48,960 nt of DNA from NCBI GenBank assembly GCA_025456225.1, contig JALOLB010000006.1:1-48960 (forward strand). The letters run 5' to 3'. Positions within the stretch are counted from its first letter, which is position 1; each line of letters starts with the position of its first letter. The notes below the pieces were generated by a model. The model did not search any database. It was not told the origin of the DNA and saw only the letters and a program-made list of their open reading frames with translations. This DNA comes from Thermoanaerobaculaceae bacterium. GTDB lineage: Bacteria; Acidobacteriota; Thermoanaerobaculia; Thermoanaerobaculales; Thermoanaerobaculaceae. Made by a program: the position numbers and the translations under genes. Positions 1 to 9,445 of the stretch are shown here, piece by piece.

Positions 1-1685
1 CGACGAACCCCACCCCACCCAACCCGCCGACCATCTCCAAGGTCTTCAGCCCCGACCCGATTCGCGTCGGAGGGACCTCGACGCTGACGTTCACGGTCAG
101 CAACCCCAACACCACCACGGCGCTCAACGAGGTCACGTTCCGCGACGCGCTGCCGGCCGGCATGACCGCCACCGGCGGTTTCGTGAACAACTGCAGTGCG
201 GGTTCGTCGTGGGGCACGAGCGGCGGAAACACCGTGGTGCTGTTCAGCGGTGGCCGGCTGGCGGCGAGTGCGTCCTGCACGCTCTCGGTCACCGTGACCT
301 CGACCACGATCGGCGACAGCGTCAACATCAGCGACCCCGTCGACGCCCGCGAGACCCTGCCGGGCAACAGCGCCACCGACACGCTCACGGTGCTGCCGCC
401 GCCGCAGACACCCTCGATCTTCAAGCTCTTCGACCCCAATCCCCTGCTCGACCCGGCGGGCTCGAGCCGGCTCACGTTCCGGATCACCAACAACGACCCG
501 ACGCTGGCGATCGCTTCGGTGGCCTTCACCGACGTCCTACCGGCGGTAAGTGGCGTGCAGATGGTCGCCGTGACGCCGTTCTCCCCCGTCAGCAACGGCA
601 ACTGCGGCGGGGCGTACAGCTTCACCTGGAACCCCGCCTCCTACACCCTGTCGTTCAGCGGAGGCGCCATCGCGGCGGGCGCGGTCTGCGAGGTCAGCAC
701 CCTCGTCCAGGTGCCCGGTGTCGACGTCTCCGGGGGGGAGGTGCTGTTCCCCAACAAGACGAGCCAGGTCAGCCACGTCTTCAACGGCACGACTTACTAC
801 GGCAACGAGGCCAAGGCGACGCTGCTGGTGGACCAGCCGATCCCGAAGATCGACCTCCTCAAGGAGGTGGGCCTGACCAGCGACGCCGAGGACAGGTGGT
901 TCAAGTACCTGGTGGTAGCCCCTGGGACGCAGATCTACTACAAGATCACGGTTGAGAACATCGGCGAGGTCGCACTGAGCAATGTGACGATCTACGACCC
1001 TCCGCCTCCGGGCGGTACCGTGATCTGCGCTCCATCGACCAACCTGCCGGTCGCTTCTGCGCTGAACAACGACCACATCAAGACCTGCATCGTCGGGCCG
1101 GTCACGGCACTGGAGGGGACGTACCCCAACACCGCTTCGGCCACGGGAACCTACGACGAGACTCCCTACAGCGCGTCCTCTTCGGCGACCTACAAGGGTG
1201 AGAAGCCCACCGCGGTGGCGATGGGGCAGGTTGAGCTCGTCGCGCTGAAGGTCGCAGAGTTCATGGACGGTGTGGGCGCGGCAGGCCTGGACAGGGACGG
1301 CCTGCTGGGCCTCCTCCGCGCCTGGGATCCGGCTGCCGCCGGCTCTCTGGAGCGGGCGACCCGCGAGGAGCTGCTGGCAGCGCTGACCGCGTACCTCGAC
1401 CCCGATCGCGACGGCCACGTGGTGGTGCTGCGGTGGGAGACCCTGGAGGAGCGCGGCACGGTCGGGTTCTTCGCCGAACGGATGGCCGGCGGCGGCTGGG
1501 TGCGGATCAACGGAGAGATGCTGCCGGGCCTCATCGCCTCGCCAATGGGGGCGGAGTACTGGCTGGCAGACCCGGGGGCGCGTCCGGGAGACGGCTACCA
1601 GTACCGTCTGATCGAGATCGAGGCAAGGGGCACGACCCGGGAGTACGGCCCCTTCGACCTGCAGACCGGCAGCACAGGGCAGTAG
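1..1685 (+). CDS. Surface/secreted DUF11-like repeat protein, 5' end outside window
   Basis: The frame is open from the window edge, so the N-terminus and signal peptide are missing; 560 residues are visible. Two repeats begin with similar motifs (SKVFSPDPIRVGG and FKLFDPNPLLDPAG) and run as beta-rich units of about 120 residues ending in NSATDTLTVL or NEAKATLLV. A third, DUF11-like unit starts near PKIDLLKEVG. The last 130 residues form a different module (LRWETLEERGTVGFF ... YRLIEIEARG). The same module occurs in the middle of the 1597-residue peptidase at 10986-15779. The next gene, 16 bp downstream, is a C25 peptidase. Together they look like a split version of that fused protein. A cell-surface location is inferred from the repeat type. 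Confidence 0.75.
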   Translation, partial: TNPTPPNPPTISKVFSPDPIRVGGTSTLTFTVSNPNTTTALNEVTFRDALPAGMTATGGFVNNCSAGSSWGTSGGNTVVLFSGGRLAASASCTLSVTVTSTTIGDSVNISDPVDARETLPGNSATDTLTVLPPPQTPSIFKLFDPNPLLDPAGSSRLTFRITNNDPTLAIASVAFTDVLPAVSGVQMVAVTPFSPVSNGNCGGAYSFTWNPASYTLSFSGGAIAAGAVCEVSTLVQVPGVDVSGGEVLFPNKTSQVSHVFNGTTYYGNEAKATLLVDQPIPKIDLLKEVGLTSDAEDRWFKYLVVAPGTQIYYKITVENIGEVALSNVTIYDPPPPGGTVICAPSTNLPVASALNNDHIKTCIVGPVTALEGTYPNTASATGTYDETPYSASSSATYKGEKPTAVAMGQVELVALKVAEFMDGVGAAGLDRDGLLGLLRAWDPAAAGSLERATREELLAALTAYLDPDRDGHVVVLRWETLEERGTVGFFAERMAGGGWVRINGEMLPGLIASPMGAEYWLADPGARPGDGYQYRLIEIEARGTTREYGPFDLQTGSTGQ

Positions 1686-1701
1686 CAGGGGAGGAGCGGA
1701 C

Positions 1702-4038
1702 ATGTACACCACAGGAAACGCGATGAAGACCGTGCTTCGCCTGACGCTCGCGGCCACGTGTGGGCTCGTGCTCGCCGCCCCGCAGGGCCTGGCCGGCTCG
1801 GCACCCCAGGGGCAGGGAAACCCCCACGAGGCAGTCTGGGAGGCCTGGCAGCCCCTTGCCGGAGGATTCATGGCGCGGCGGCGGGTGCCGGCGCGGCTCG
1901 AGCTGCCAGCGGTCGAGCGCCGCTCGCCCGCGACGCAGGAGCATGCAAAGCCCGGCCGCGACAAGAGGCCGTGGGAGCAGTTGTCGCTGTGGTTTGCAAC
2001 CGACGCACCGGGCCTGTACAGCGTCGGCGTGGAAGCGCTCGCTGCCGAGACCGGGATTGGCGTGGGCGAGCTGCGTGGTGCGGCGAAGAGCGGGCGCCTG
2101 AGCTTCCAGAATGCGGGAGCGGGCGTGTCGTGGTACTACGACGCAGCCGGTGACCGGTTGCTCTTCGCCGGCGAGACCTACCGGACCTTCCACGCCGAGG
2201 GGAATGCGTACCAGCTCCGCCAGACGCAGACACCTGACCCGTACCGCATGAGCGAGCGGCGCGGCGACAAGCCGCCGATCATCGTCGGGCAGGAGACGCC
2301 GTTTCGCGAGGTGCTGCACTTCGAGGACGAGACGGACATGATGTACCTGCTGTGGCTGGACCCGTCGAACCCGGATGCCCGTTATTGGTTCTGGGATTAC
2401 CTGTACGGGTCGTTCAGGCCACAGATCCAGGTCCCATTAGCGGTCCCCGACCCGGCGGGATCCGGCACAGCCCGGGTGCGGGTACGGCTGCATGGCTTCA
2501 CCGATCTCTACCCCGGCGACGAGCACCAGGTCTACGCGGAGCTGAACGGTCATCGCGTGGGCAAGACGCTGGAGTGGGACGGCCTCACACCGGCGGAGCT
2601 CGTGGCGGAGTTCGATCAGGGGTTGCTCCACCCCGATGGCGAGAACACCTTGAGCCTGTTCAGCGCCTACGACACATCCCGGCCCCAGCCGGGGCAGGTG
2701 CTGGAGTCGATCGAGATCGAGTACCTGCGAAAGCCGGTGGCAGAGAGCGGCCGGCTCTGGCTGCGCAACGTTCCCAAGGGGGCACAGGCCGTGACCGGCT
2801 TCGCGAGCCGCGACATCATCGTGGTCGAGTCGCCGGTACGCGCCGGCGTCGTGCGCAGAGACATCAAGGTATCAGCAACTGGCTCGGGTTGGACCGTCGC
2901 CTTCGAGGCACTGGCGGGGCGCGACTACCTGGTCGCCGAGGCGTCGGCCTTCCTGGCGCCGGTCCTCGACGCCCGCGAGCAGGCGGACCTGACGGCATCC
3001 AGCAATCGGGCCGACTACCTGATCATCGCGGCGCGGGAGTTCCCCGACACTGCGCAGGCGCTCGCGGCGCTCCGCGCGGCCGACTACGGGCTCGTTAAGG
3101 TCGTCTGGCTCGACGACATCTACAAGTCGTTCAGCTTCGGCCGGGTGGACCCGTACGCCATCGGCCGCTTCATCGGCCATGCGCAGGCCCGATGGGCGTT
3201 GGCCCCGTCCGTGGTGACCCTGCTGGGCAAGGGATCGCTCGACCGCAAGGACCGCATGGGGTACGGGGATAACTTTCTCCCCGTCCTGATGACCTCCAAT
3301 CCCTGGGCGCTGGCGGAGTCCGACTCCCGGCTACTCGGGGTCGTGGACGCAGCTGTGCCCTTCGCCTACGGCAGGCTCCCGATCACCAATGACGCGGAGG
3401 GGTTGGCATACGTCAAGAAGCTGGCGGCACATGAGCAGCAGGCAGGAAGCGGCGGTCAACGGCCAGCCGTTGTCGTCGCAGACAACCCCGATTCGGCCGG
3501 CAGCTTCCACACCGACGCCAACCGGTTGGCCGCACAGCTCGAGGGGCTGGGTCTCGACCCAGTCACCAGGCTCTTCCACCCCCTCAGCCCAGTGCGCCCT
3601 TCACTGACACGGTCCGACACCTGGGACGCGAGTGTCGTCACGTACAGCGGGCACGGCTCGCAGCGGCAGCTCGGCACCAACCGGGAGAACTTTCTCAATG
3701 CCAGCGATGCCACAGGGCTGAGCAATAGGTCGTACACGGTCTTCGTGGCCTCGACCTGTTCGGCTGGGGCCGATGCACTCCCCGGAACGAGGTCCCTTGC
3801 AGCGGCGTTGGTGTTGAACCCCCTGGGGGGCGCGATCGCCTCGCTTGCACCGTCGGGGAACTCGGCAAATGCGGACGCGCACCGCCTGGTGGGCGCATTC
3901 TTCGAGCACCTGCTCGGGGGGCAAATCGGTGTCGGCGCCGCGCTCACCGGGGCGACGGCCGACACCGCAGGGCAGATCAGCCCGTTCACTGCGCCGATGT
4001 ATGGGGTGACTGGCGATCCGGGCGTGCACGCCCGGTGA
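1702..4038 (+). CDS. Secreted C25 (gingipain-type) cysteine peptidase of cassette A
   Basis: This 778-residue protein has a Sec-type signal; the ATG at 1723 (MKTVLRLTL) gives the cleanest signal peptide and is an alternative start. The N-terminal half is beta-rich. The C-terminal half carries the caspase-like C25 fold, with the likely catalytic dyad His651 (YSGHGS) and Cys686 (STCSAG), 35 residues apart as in gingipain-type enzymes. Conserved C25 features include ADYLIIAAREF and VVWLDDIYKSFSFG. It lies 16 bp after the repeat protein and 92 bp before a small peptide gene, so it may process, display or anchor that peptide. Substrate specificity cannot be read from the sequence. C25 also includes the PorU sortase of type IX secretion, but no other type IX component is visible. 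Confidence 0.85.
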   Translation: MYTTGNAMKTVLRLTLAATCGLVLAAPQGLAGSAPQGQGNPHEAVWEAWQPLAGGFMARRRVPARLELPAVERRSPATQEHAKPGRDKRPWEQLSLWFATDAPGLYSVGVEALAAETGIGVGELRGAAKSGRLSFQNAGAGVSWYYDAAGDRLLFAGETYRTFHAEGNAYQLRQTQTPDPYRMSERRGDKPPIIVGQETPFREVLHFEDETDMMYLLWLDPSNPDARYWFWDYLYGSFRPQIQVPLAVPDPAGSGTARVRVRLHGFTDLYPGDEHQVYAELNGHRVGKTLEWDGLTPAELVAEFDQGLLHPDGENTLSLFSAYDTSRPQPGQVLESIEIEYLRKPVAESGRLWLRNVPKGAQAVTGFASRDIIVVESPVRAGVVRRDIKVSATGSGWTVAFEALAGRDYLVAEASAFLAPVLDAREQADLTASSNRADYLIIAAREFPDTAQALAALRAADYGLVKVVWLDDIYKSFSFGRVDPYAIGRFIGHAQARWALAPSVVTLLGKGSLDRKDRMGYGDNFLPVLMTSNPWALAESDSRLLGVVDAAVPFAYGRLPITNDAEGLAYVKKLAAHEQQAGSGGQRPAVVVADNPDSAGSFHTDANRLAAQLEGLGLDPVTRLFHPLSPVRPSLTRSDTWDASVVTYSGHGSQRQLGTNRENFLNASDATGLSNRSYTVFVASTCSAGADALPGTRSLAAALVLNPLGGAIASLAPSGNSANADAHRLVGAFFEHLLGGQIGVGAALTGATADTAGQISPFTAPMYGVTGDPGVHAR

Positions 4039-4130
4039 TGAGGCATTTTCACTGGGGGAGAGCTGTTTCCGATGAGTGCGCGAGGGCGAGGGGTTCGTGT
4101 CGTGGCACTCGGTGAGAGGAAGGTCGGATA

Positions 4131-4313
4131 ATGGATGACGAGCAGGTGACAGGGCCGGGGCCAGCGGCGCCGCCATTTATGCCGCCGTATGCGCCGCCGC
4201 AGGTGCTGAGCAGCGAGCCTTTGGAACGTCTGGCAGGCGGTTGCGATGGGACCGCAGGCTTGGGGACGAACTACCCAGACCCCCCTTGTCTTAGTGGACC
4301 CGGCTCCGCCTGA
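4131..4313 (+). CDS. Putative RiPP precursor peptide A (60 aa)
   Basis: This small gene has a good ribosome site (AGAGGAAGG about 8 bases before ATG). It encodes a Pro-rich 60-residue peptide with FMPPYAPPQV at residues 16-25, PLERLAGG at 30-37, and a Gly/Pro-rich tail containing Cys38 and Cys53. A second peptide at 15791-15985 shares the pattern F-x-PPY-x-PP-x-V-(4)-P-x-E-x-x-AG-x-C. Each peptide gene directly follows a C25 peptidase gene. An HprK-like, a PqqD-like and a radical SAM/SPASM gene follow this one within 12 bp or less of each other. The conserved part fits a leader bound by the PqqD-like protein and the two-Cys tail fits a core. Precursor status is inferred, and the product is unknown. 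Confidence 0.7.
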   Translation: MDDEQVTGPGPAAPPFMPPYAPPQVLSSEPLERLAGGCDGTAGLGTNYPDPPCLSGPGSA

Positions 4314-4325
4314 CCGCACCGGCGT

Positions 4326-5243
4326 ATGGGCCGCATCTTGAGCCCTTGGGGAGCCTGCTCAGTGTCGCTGCGGCTTGCTGGCTGGTTGATCGAAGTGGAG
4401 AACCTCAGCGCTGGGCAGCAGGCGATGGTCGCGGCCGAATTCGGGGGATTAGCCACTACCAACAAGCAGCGCACGCGTCAGGTGACCGCAATCTGCAACG
4501 CCGCCAGGCTAGGGCGTCCTGTCGGCATGCCCCTGGAGAGTTTTGCCGTCAACGGTGAGTATGCGCCGAGGGTTGTGCGCGACGGCTCACTCGTTGAGAT
4601 CACTGGATTCAACTCAGTGGTCCTTTTCGAGAGAGGGCCAAGACAACCTTTGCTCTGTAGCCTAGCGGTCGCGGCCGAGGACGAGCTGGCGAGCCCCTTC
4701 GTGCTCGGGACATTCCTGCGCACCCTCTTGGCCTATCTGGCACTGGACTGGCGCGGCGTCCTCCTCCATTGCGCGGGCATATTGCATCATGGCCGTGCGT
4801 ATCTCTTCGCCGCCCGTTCAAACGTTGGGAAGACCACTCTGGGCCGCAAGGCATTGGCAGCAGGGTTCTCTGTGCTGAGTGATGAGATGAACCTCGCCTT
4901 GCCTTGCGAGGGGGGGTATCGAGCGTGCTCGGTCCCGTTCACTGGAGAGCTGAGGCGCGAACTGCAGTCGGGTGTGGATGACGGCTGCTTTCCCCTCGGG
5001 GGTGTGGTGCTACTTGAGCAGGGGCAACCGTTGAGCGCATCTCACGTTCGTCCGGCGATGGCCGTGGCCGGGCTGCTGACGGCCTGCCCATTCGTCAACT
5101 GTGACACAGAGGAGCTTCCCGCGCTGCTGGACGCCTTGACCCACCTTGTGTCTTGCGTATCGGTCGTCCGTCTCGCTGTCGGGCGGGACGACTCTCTCGA
5201 GGAAGTGATGGGAACGCTCCTGAGGTGCTGCGAGCATGGCTGA
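4326..5243 (+). CDS. HPr kinase-like (HprK fold) protein of RiPP cassette A
   Basis: A 305-residue protein with a P-loop around residue 162-170 (SNVGKTT, Lys169) preceded by LLHCAGILHHGRAYLF and followed by LSDEMNLAL. This is the arrangement of HPr kinase C-terminal domains that stand alone in RiPP loci (lasso peptide clusters, the SynChlorMet cassette). In lasso systems such proteins can phosphorylate the peptide; here the substrate is unknown. It starts 12 bp after the peptide gene and overlaps the PqqD-like gene by 8 bp. No strong ribosome site precedes the ATG, so translation may be coupled to the upstream gene. The paralogue at 9747-10664 has the same length (305 aa) but low similarity outside the motifs. 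Confidence 0.75.
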   Translation: MGRILSPWGACSVSLRLAGWLIEVENLSAGQQAMVAAEFGGLATTNKQRTRQVTAICNAARLGRPVGMPLESFAVNGEYAPRVVRDGSLVEITGFNSVVLFERGPRQPLLCSLAVAAEDELASPFVLGTFLRTLLAYLALDWRGVLLHCAGILHHGRAYLFAARSNVGKTTLGRKALAAGFSVLSDEMNLALPCEGGYRACSVPFTGELRRELQSGVDDGCFPLGGVVLLEQGQPLSASHVRPAMAVAGLLTACPFVNCDTEELPALLDALTHLVSCVSVVRLAVGRDDSLEEVMGTLLRCCEHG

Positions 5244-5547
5244 GACATGGCATGACGTGACGATTCGTCTGTCGGGCCGCGTTCGTTTCCGCACAGTCGC
5301 CGAAGAGGGCGTGCTGGTTCACCTGAGGCGAGGGCAGGTCATCGTGGTCAGCCGGGTGGGCCTCGTGATCGTCAAGGCCCTCGCACAGGGCGCCACATCG
5401 GCGGCCGCACTCGCGGAGCTCGTGGCAGGCGAGTTCCAGGTGGAGCTCGGACAGGCTCGCCGGGACGTGGAGGCGTTCCTCGACCAACTCCGCGCGGAGG
5501 AAGTGCTCGAGGAAATCAACGCGGGCGCCGCCACCGCGAGGGAGTGA
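5236..5547 (+). CDS. PqqD-family RiPP recognition protein, cassette A
   Basis: A 103-residue protein of the PqqD winged-helix fold: an N-terminal beta region (VRFRTVAEEGVLVHLRRGQ), VVSRVGLVIVKAL, and a helical C-terminus ending in FLDQLRAEEVLEEI. PqqD-like proteins (RRE domains) bind the leader peptide and present it to the radical SAM enzyme. The gene overlaps the HprK-like gene by 8 bp and is followed after 6 bp by the radical SAM gene, so these are co-translated partners. The predicted ligand is the PPY-x-PP region of the peptide at 4131-4313. Confidence 0.85.
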   Translation: MAETWHDVTIRLSGRVRFRTVAEEGVLVHLRRGQVIVVSRVGLVIVKALAQGATSAAALAELVAGEFQVELGQARRDVEAFLDQLRAEEVLEEINAGAATARE

Positions 5548-5553
5548 GACGAG

Positions 5554-6558
5554 GTGTACCGCACAACGGTGATCCGCACAGTGCGCGAGCGGCGCCTGCT
5601 CCACAGCGTGACGCTCGAGCTCACCTACCGCTGCAACCTTGACTGCTTCTACTGCTACAACGATCGCACCAAGCAGGGGACGCCACTCTCCCTCGCGCAG
5701 TACCGGACGCTGCTCGAGGACCTGGCGCGCATGCAGACCCTGTTCCTCATGCTCAGCGGTGGTGAGCCGATGGTGCACCCCCACTTCTTCGAGATCGGCC
5801 GCATGACCAAAGAGCTCGGCTTCGTCACCAACGTGCGCACGAACGGCCACACGCTGGATCCGCACAACGTCGGGCGGCTTCTCCATGAGGTGGACCCCTA
5901 CATGGTCGAGGTCACCCTACATGGCGCGACTGCCGAGGTGCACGACCGCCAGACCCGCGTCCCCGGCAGCTTTGACCGGCTGCTCCTGCACCTCCGTCAC
6001 GCGCGGTCGGCGGGGCTGCGCTGCGGCATGGTCATCACACCGACCGCCTGGAACGGCCATCAGATCGAGGCCATGGTCGCGCTTGGTGACGCGCTCGGCG
6101 CGCCGGTGCGGTTCCAGGGGCCGGTCGGACCGCGGGACAACGGCGATACCGAGCCGCTCTCAATCCAGCCACAGCCGGAGGTCTGGGACCGCATCGTGGC
6201 GTTGGTCGCGGAACGCCGGGCAACGTCGGCAGGCGTGCACTTGAGGAAGGAAGTCACAGCCGACGCCGGCGCGGAAAAGCCGGCCACCTGTAGCCTCGGC
6301 ATGACTAGCATCGACATCGACCCCTTCGGCAACGTGCAAGCGTGCCTGCACCTCCAGGAGCCTGCTGGGAACCTCCACGAGCAGTCGATCGTGGAGATCT
6401 GGCACACTTCGCCGCTGTTTGCTCGCGCCCGCCAGCGTGCGGTCGATGCTGCGACACGGCTGGGTGACGCGCCTCGCAAACAGCTCGGCGCTCCGCTCTT
6501 CTGCCTCGCGGTCGAGGAGAACTGCGGCAAGGGTCGTCCTCGTTGCGGCCGAGCCTGA
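5554..6558 (+). CDS. Radical SAM/SPASM peptide-modifying enzyme, cassette A
   Basis: A 334-residue protein starting at GTG. The CX3CX2C iron-sulfur motif is Cys27, Cys31 and Cys34 (CNLDCFYC), followed by LMLSGGEP and VRTNGHTL as in AdoMet radical enzymes. The C-terminus has a SPASM-type region: IDIDPFGNVQACLHL, then GNLHEQSIVEIWHTS, then CLAVEENC and a final Cys near the end. SPASM enzymes in RiPP loci cross-link, epimerise or otherwise modify a core peptide. It is the last recognisable gene of the plus-strand cassette. The paralogue at 8378-9445 has the three cluster cysteines at the same residue numbers. Confidence 0.9.
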   Translation: MYRTTVIRTVRERRLLHSVTLELTYRCNLDCFYCYNDRTKQGTPLSLAQYRTLLEDLARMQTLFLMLSGGEPMVHPHFFEIGRMTKELGFVTNVRTNGHTLDPHNVGRLLHEVDPYMVEVTLHGATAEVHDRQTRVPGSFDRLLLHLRHARSAGLRCGMVITPTAWNGHQIEAMVALGDALGAPVRFQGPVGPRDNGDTEPLSIQPQPEVWDRIVALVAERRATSAGVHLRKEVTADAGAEKPATCSLGMTSIDIDPFGNVQACLHLQEPAGNLHEQSIVEIWHTSPLFARARQRAVDAATRLGDAPRKQLGAPLFCLAVEENCGKGRPRCGRA

Positions 6559-7112
6559 CACCGAACCAGGTGGCGGCTCGGCGCGGGAGGTTGCCTCGCC
6601 CCGGCGGTTGCCGATGGCGAGGAGGTCGTGCTGCGAGTGGCGGCGGAGCGCATGGTTGTAGGTATCGGGTCGCCATGCTGAGACGTCTCGAGGTATCACT
6701 GTGCTTCGTGGTGTGGGGCTTGCGTCACCTCGCCCGGCTGCTGACCCGGTAGACGGCTCGTGCGTTCGACACGCGCGGTGGACCGAGCCATCCCGTGCCG
6801 AGGAAGGGTCAAGACCCGGAACGAAGCTCGTCCAGTCCTGCACGGTGCTCGGAGAATGGCTCGCCGTTCCCCGAGGCGAGGGGGACCGAATCCCGCGCGC
6901 TCACCCTGGAAACCAGCAGTGGACGATGAGTTCATCATCACCTCAGTGGGGTGTGCCAGCTTTCTGTTCAGCCAAACTTGAACGTAGCGGACTTTCACGT
7001 GGCCTCAGGCAGAGGACACGGGCAGAATGACAGCGAGACAGGGCACAAGCCGGGAACCTTCGTGAGCTTCCACCTTGCACTCCGGCGGATGTAGACATTG
7101 TCGGCGCCTCGC
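6559..7112. other. Intergenic region without a supported gene
   Basis: This is the convergent gap between the end of cassette A and the end of the minus-strand cassette B operon. Several short frames exist, but none has a convincing ribosome site or a recognisable family. A 25-codon frame at 6675-6752 (starting MLRRLEVSLC) is amphipathic but has no support. The gap ends at a three-copy heptamer array just before the nucleotidyltransferase stop codon. No strong terminator was seen. Confidence 0.5.
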
Positions 7113-7133
7113 GGCAAGCGGCAAGCGGCAAGC
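7113..7133. repeat. Heptamer array, unit GGCAAGC x3
   Basis: Three perfect tandem copies of a 7-bp unit lie just downstream (minus strand) of the nucleotidyltransferase-like gene. The period matches the other arrays in this window although the unit sequence is unrelated. Confidence 0.85.
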
Positions 7134-7142
7134 AGGGCCACC

Positions 7143-8381
7143 CTAGACCTCGACGTCGCCGTCGTGGCGCCGCCCTCGGAGCGCCTGCCAGCCGTGGTGG
7201 AGGCGGTGCCGGGCCGCGTCGGCCACCGCCTGCAGCGGCTCCACGAAGCGCTTGTGGAGGTGCCCCATCGGTCCCCGCGCCGGTCCCCACAGCAGCTCCA
7301 TGTCCTCGCGCGGCCTGAAAGTGTGACGCCACCCGGCGCGCAGGATGAAGGCCAGGGAGCGGTCCGAGCGCAACCCGGGCACGAGCGCGTGGACACGCAG
7401 CACCCGCTGGTATCTCGGGTCGACGGAGCCGGCCAGAATGTGTCGCAGCAGCTTCACCGCGGGCCGGTCGTGCGACGCTCCGGAGAACAGCTCCGGGTCC
7501 CCGGCTGACAGCGCCACGCACAGCTCGCGCGCGGCCTGCACCTCCGCTTCCGACAGCTCCGCCTCGAGCCACGGGCGGATCTGCTCTCCTGTGGCCGCCC
7601 CCGCCTCGCCGCCGAATCCCAGGTCGACGAGGTCGGCCACCATGCGCAGCAGCGGGTAGTGAGCGGGGTCGAAGCCGTGGTGCCCGATCCCGTGCGCCAG
7701 CGCCTGCGCGGCCAGAACCGGGGGGGCGGCCACCCACGCGGAGCCCCCCATGCCTGGCGCCGGAGCAAGTAACCCGGTCTGGCGGAGGTCGGCGAACTCC
7801 GCAAATGATGAGCCCGGAGCCAGCCGCAGGCCGGGAACGGTTGGATGGAGGTCAATCGTCCCCCGCGACGGCTCGAAGAACCCAACTGCCGACTCCCCAC
7901 GCGACCTCAGGTCCATGGTCCGGAATCCCGCTGACCGGAGCGCGTCCTCGAGGGCGGCGCGACGAGCGGTCTCCGCCAGCACGTCCACGTCGGCCAGATC
8001 TCGCGCACCGGCCGCCGTGATCCCTGTCAGGTGCAGCGCCATGGACTTCAGGAACACGACCCCGCAGCGGGCTTCGTCGGCTGCCTTCGCGACCGTATCC
8101 GCCAGCTCCCGGCGATGCAGGACCCGCCCGACGCCCACCTGGAACGCACGCCAGAGCGTGGCGCCACACGACTCGCCAAGCTCCAGAGCCAGCCGCGCTT
8201 TCCCGAGGCGCGCTGCCAGTCGTCCGCCCAGGTTGAAGAGCTGGGCCAGCTCCATGGCGCGTGCATGGATCAGGGGAGACTCGAATGCAGCGCTGAGCGG
8301 GCCGAACGCCCGCAGCAGCACCCAGCACATCTCGGGTGAATACCGGACCCGGGGTGGCCGGAAGCGGATGTGAGCGGTCAT
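7143..8381 (-). CDS. Nucleotidyltransferase-like protein (NTP_transf_5 type) of cassette B
   Basis: A 412-residue protein with the nucleotidyltransferase-like core LKSMALHL (111-118) and ARDLADVDVL (126-135), including the Asp131-x-Asp133 pair typical of this superfamily. Family members (PF14907 type) often occur in RiPP and polysaccharide loci beside HprK-like and PqqD-like genes. In lasso peptide clusters they are assigned tailoring roles. The start codon overlaps the radical SAM stop by 4 bp, so it is the last gene of a four-gene minus-strand operon. Cassette A has no counterpart. The transferred group is unknown. Confidence 0.7.
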   Translation of the reverse strand: MTAHIRFRPPRVRYSPEMCWVLLRAFGPLSAAFESPLIHARAMELAQLFNLGGRLAARLGKARLALELGESCGATLWRAFQVGVGRVLHRRELADTVAKAADEARCGVVFLKSMALHLTGITAAGARDLADVDVLAETARRAALEDALRSAGFRTMDLRSRGESAVGFFEPSRGTIDLHPTVPGLRLAPGSSFAEFADLRQTGLLAPAPGMGGSAWVAAPPVLAAQALAHGIGHHGFDPAHYPLLRMVADLVDLGFGGEAGAATGEQIRPWLEAELSEAEVQAARELCVALSAGDPELFSGASHDRPAVKLLRHILAGSVDPRYQRVLRVHALVPGLRSDRSLAFILRAGWRHTFRPREDMELLWGPARGPMGHLHKRFVEPLQAVADAARHRLHHGWQALRGRRHDGDVEV

Positions 8382-9445
8382 GCTCCCGGGGATCCGGACC
8401 CCGGTTTCGGCTCGGCGAGCATTCGCAGAAAACGATCCCGCGCCCCAGGTACCGGAGGCACCTGGGCCGGGTCTTCGCCGAGCGTCTCCGCCAGCCCGGG
8501 GCAGTACGCCAGGACCGACTCGGGCGGTCGCGACGCGATCTCGTCCGCCAGCTTCTCCAGCACCCGCCGGACGTCGGCCAGCACCGGCGAGGACGTCCAG
8601 ATCTCACGGATCGAGGCCTCGTGGAGGTTGCCCGCCGAGCGCCGCCACTGCACGCAGGGAAACACCTCGCCATAGGGGTCGATGGCGACCGTCGCGCACC
8701 CCGCCCCGCAGTGGCGGCGTGGCATCCGTGGCTGCTGGTCGCCGCTCGCTCCCTGGTCGACACGAGCTCGCTCCGCCTCGCGCCGTGGCCGCAGGGCCGC
8801 GACCAGACAGGCCAGCCCTTCTTCGGAGGCCGCAAGGCCCAGCGGCCCCGCATCGCCGTCATCCCTCGGGGAGATCTCGGGGTCGACGTCCACCGGGACA
8901 CCAAGCGAGTCGGCGAGCGCAAGACCGTCCTGCAGCTCGTCCTCGTTCCAGCGCGTCAAGGGGAGCCGCAGGCGCACCCGCAGGCCGCACGCCACCATCG
9001 CCCGGACGTTGGCCACCACCCGCTCGAAGCTCCCGGGCATCCGGGTCTGCAGGTCATGAGTGGCGGCGCGGGCACCGTGGATGCTGACGTCGATCCCGAA
9101 CGGGTCGATCTCACGCCTGACCTGCTCGGCCAGCGCGGCGTCGAGGCGCAGCCCGTTGGTCTTGATGCGCACCGCGAACCCCAACTCGCGCGCCACCCGG
9201 CCAATGGCCATGAAGTCCGGGTGGAGCAATGGCTCGCCGCCCGAGAGCGCCAGGTTAAGGGTGCCCATGTCGGCAAGGTCACGAAGGAGCTGCCGGTAGT
9301 GGGCAAACGTGAGGAGCCCTTCGTCCCTTGGCGGCAGGTTGTAGCAGATCTGGCACGCCTGGTCGCAGCGATGGGTCAGCTCCAGCATCGCCGAGAACAG
9401 GTGGTTGCCGTCCCACATCCGCGCCACGCGGTCCGGCCAGCTCAT
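8378..9445 (-). CDS. Radical SAM/SPASM peptide-modifying enzyme, cassette B
   Basis: A 355-residue protein with Cys27, Cys31 and Cys34 (CDQACQIC) as the CX3CX2C cluster motif, then LALSGGEPLLHPDF and VRIKTNGLRL. The C-terminal SPASM-type region has CGAGCATVAIDPYGEVFPC and GNLHEASIREIWTSS. It overlaps the PqqD-like gene and the nucleotidyltransferase-like gene by 4 bp each. The spacing of the cluster and the GNLHE-x-SI-x-EIW motif match the cassette A enzyme, so the two are homologous maturases. The likely substrate is the peptide at 15791-15985. Confidence 0.9.
   Translation of the reverse strand: MSWPDRVARMWDGNHLFSAMLELTHRCDQACQICYNLPPRDEGLLTFAHYRQLLRDLADMGTLNLALSGGEPLLHPDFMAIGRVARELGFAVRIKTNGLRLDAALAEQVRREIDPFGIDVSIHGARAATHDLQTRMPGSFERVVANVRAMVACGLRVRLRLPLTRWNEDELQDGLALADSLGVPVDVDPEISPRDDGDAGPLGLAASEEGLACLVAALRPRREAERARVDQGASGDQQPRMPRRHCGAGCATVAIDPYGEVFPCVQWRRSAGNLHEASIREIWTSSPVLADVRRVLEKLADEIASRPPESVLAYCPGLAETLGEDPAQVPPVPGARDRFLRMLAEPKPGSGSPGA

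Noticed and set aside
6675-6752. 25-codon frame after cassette A, a possible extra small peptide
   Set aside because: No good ribosome site, no match to the two precursor peptides and no conservation evidence.
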